From assembly GCA_937891905.1 (NCBI GenBank), contig CALATT010000103.1, positions 1 to 5,533 on the forward strand: DNA of 5,533 bases, read 5' to 3'. The position numbers and the translations under genes are program-made. Shown piece by piece: positions 5,327 to 5,533 of this stretch; the stretch's first letter is position 1, and every line of letters begins with the position of its first letter. This DNA is from an uncultured Bacteroidales bacterium (GTDB lineage: Bacteria; Bacteroidota; Bacteroidia; Bacteroidales; Paludibacteraceae). Under the pieces are notes generated by a model. That model was not told the DNA's origin. It saw only the letters and a program-made list of their open reading frames with translations, and did not search any database.

Positions 5327-5346
5327 AGTCGTGCATCCGCACGACT
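5327..5346 (-). repeat. DGR hairpin/cruciform after the VR
   Basis: AGTCGTGC (5327-5334) and GCACGACT (5339-5346) are perfect inverted repeats, an 8-bp stem with a 4-base loop (GGAT on the sense strand). It lies 22 bases past the VR and 8 bases past the target stop codon. BPP-1 and related DGRs have a hairpin with the same stem and loop size just past the VR that raises homing efficiency. No T-tract follows, so a terminator role is unlikely. Confidence 0.8.
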
Positions 5347-5354
5347 GAGCTTTG

Positions 5355-5533
5355 CTATTGTTTTAATGCGGCAACCGCCACCACTCCGTAGCTGCCGTAC
5401 TTACTGTAGGTGTTTACCTGCGCACTCGACAATGTCACATAATACTGATAGATGGCATTGCTCTCCTGCATAGCCCACACATTGCCCGTGGGTAGAGTGC
5501 TGAGGTTAAGAGCGTATAAGCAAGTGTCAATCT
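5355..5533 (-). CDS. DGR target (variable) protein, C-terminal end only
   Basis: The last 58 codons of a gene entering from the right edge, ending at TAG 5357-5355. The pattern TGNVWAMQES, YQYYVTLSSAQVN and YGVVAVAAL resembles the end of the C-type-lectin-like fold of DGR variable proteins, where variable residues sit on a display surface held by a fixed beta scaffold. Ten codons differ from the TR: H to L, and N to S, I, Y, T, Y, S, Y, G and Y. The fixed residues (W, SSAQVN, GVVAVA) are framework. In phages such proteins are commonly tail-fibre or receptor-binding proteins; here most of the gene is outside the window, so the virion location is an inference. The final AALKQ replaces the RT-specific sequence that follows the TR. 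Confidence 0.85.
   Translation of the reverse strand, partial: IDTCLYALNLSTLPTGNVWAMQESNAIYQYYVTLSSAQVNTYSKYGSYGVVAVAALKQ
5369..5389 (-). promoter_or_regulatory. Initiation of mutagenic homing (IMH) segment of the VR
   Basis: The last 21 bases of the VR on the sense strand (ACGGAGTGGTGGCGGTTGCCG) are identical to the TR, GC-rich and nearly free of adenine. DGRs have such a fixed segment at the 3' end of the VR where cDNA synthesis or integration begins; it marks the limit of mutagenesis. The role is assigned by position and composition. Confidence 0.65.
5369..5506 (-). repeat. DGR variable repeat (VR)
   Basis: This is the recipient copy of 4670-4807, within the 3' end of the target gene. 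Relative to TR adenines the 11 changes are six A to T, four A to G and one A to C. Seven fall in the cluster 5390-5410, three at 5450-5461 and one at 5503. The sequence from 5411 to 5449 is unchanged. Confidence 0.97.

Noticed and set aside
4670..5506. The two 138-bp repeats as an ordinary duplication or insertion-sequence ends
   Set aside because: Random divergence would not place 11 of 11 differences on one base of one copy.

Overview
The window reads as the late end of a prophage inserted beside a tRNA gene in a Bacteroidota (Bacteroidales-like) chromosome. Three things point to that phylum. There are three close matches to the Bacteroidota promoter (TTTG or TTG, 19-20 bases, TAnnTTTG), seen as TACCTTTG each time. 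Most genes lack a Shine-Dalgarno sequence. The host gene at the left edge looks like a secreted M6-type metalloprotease common in that group.

Layout, left to right. 1-577 (minus) is the N-terminal part of the M6-type protease, cut by the window edge. 602-700 holds two divergent promoters, one for the protease and one for a tRNA-Arg(ACG) at 725-798 (plus). 804-925 holds a hairpin behind the tRNA, a rho-independent terminator facing the phage operon, and a possible 36-codon ORF with its own promoter and Shine-Dalgarno site. Everything from 976 to 5533 is on the minus strand and is phage-derived. In transcription order (right to left) it is: the C-terminus of a variable target protein, an Avd-like accessory gene, a reverse transcriptase ORF, an unrecognised 82-residue protein, a holin, a T7-lysozyme-type amidase, a probable unimolecular spanin and a VRR-NUC nuclease. 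The operon then ends at the terminator.

The main content is a diversity-generating retroelement (DGR) at 3243-5533. A 138-bp template repeat (TR, 4670-4807) and variable repeat (VR, 5369-5506) differ at 11 positions, and every difference falls on an adenine of the sense-strand TR. This is the signature of adenine-directed mutagenic homing. The VR forms the last residues of the target protein, which resembles the C-type-lectin-like tail of DGR variable proteins. A perfect 8-bp stem with a 4-base loop follows the VR, as in the Bordetella phage BPP-1 DGR. The order target-VR-hairpin-Avd-TR-RT is also that of BPP-1. The less usual point is that the TR lies inside the RT open reading frame, in the same frame as the VR, so the only ATG start for the RT lies upstream of the TR.

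Downstream, the lysis genes (holin, endolysin, spanin) form a complete Gram-negative lysis set. This fits a model in which the DGR diversifies a receptor-binding or other virion protein of a temperate phage. The phage structural genes, integrase and other attachment site would lie beyond the right edge.
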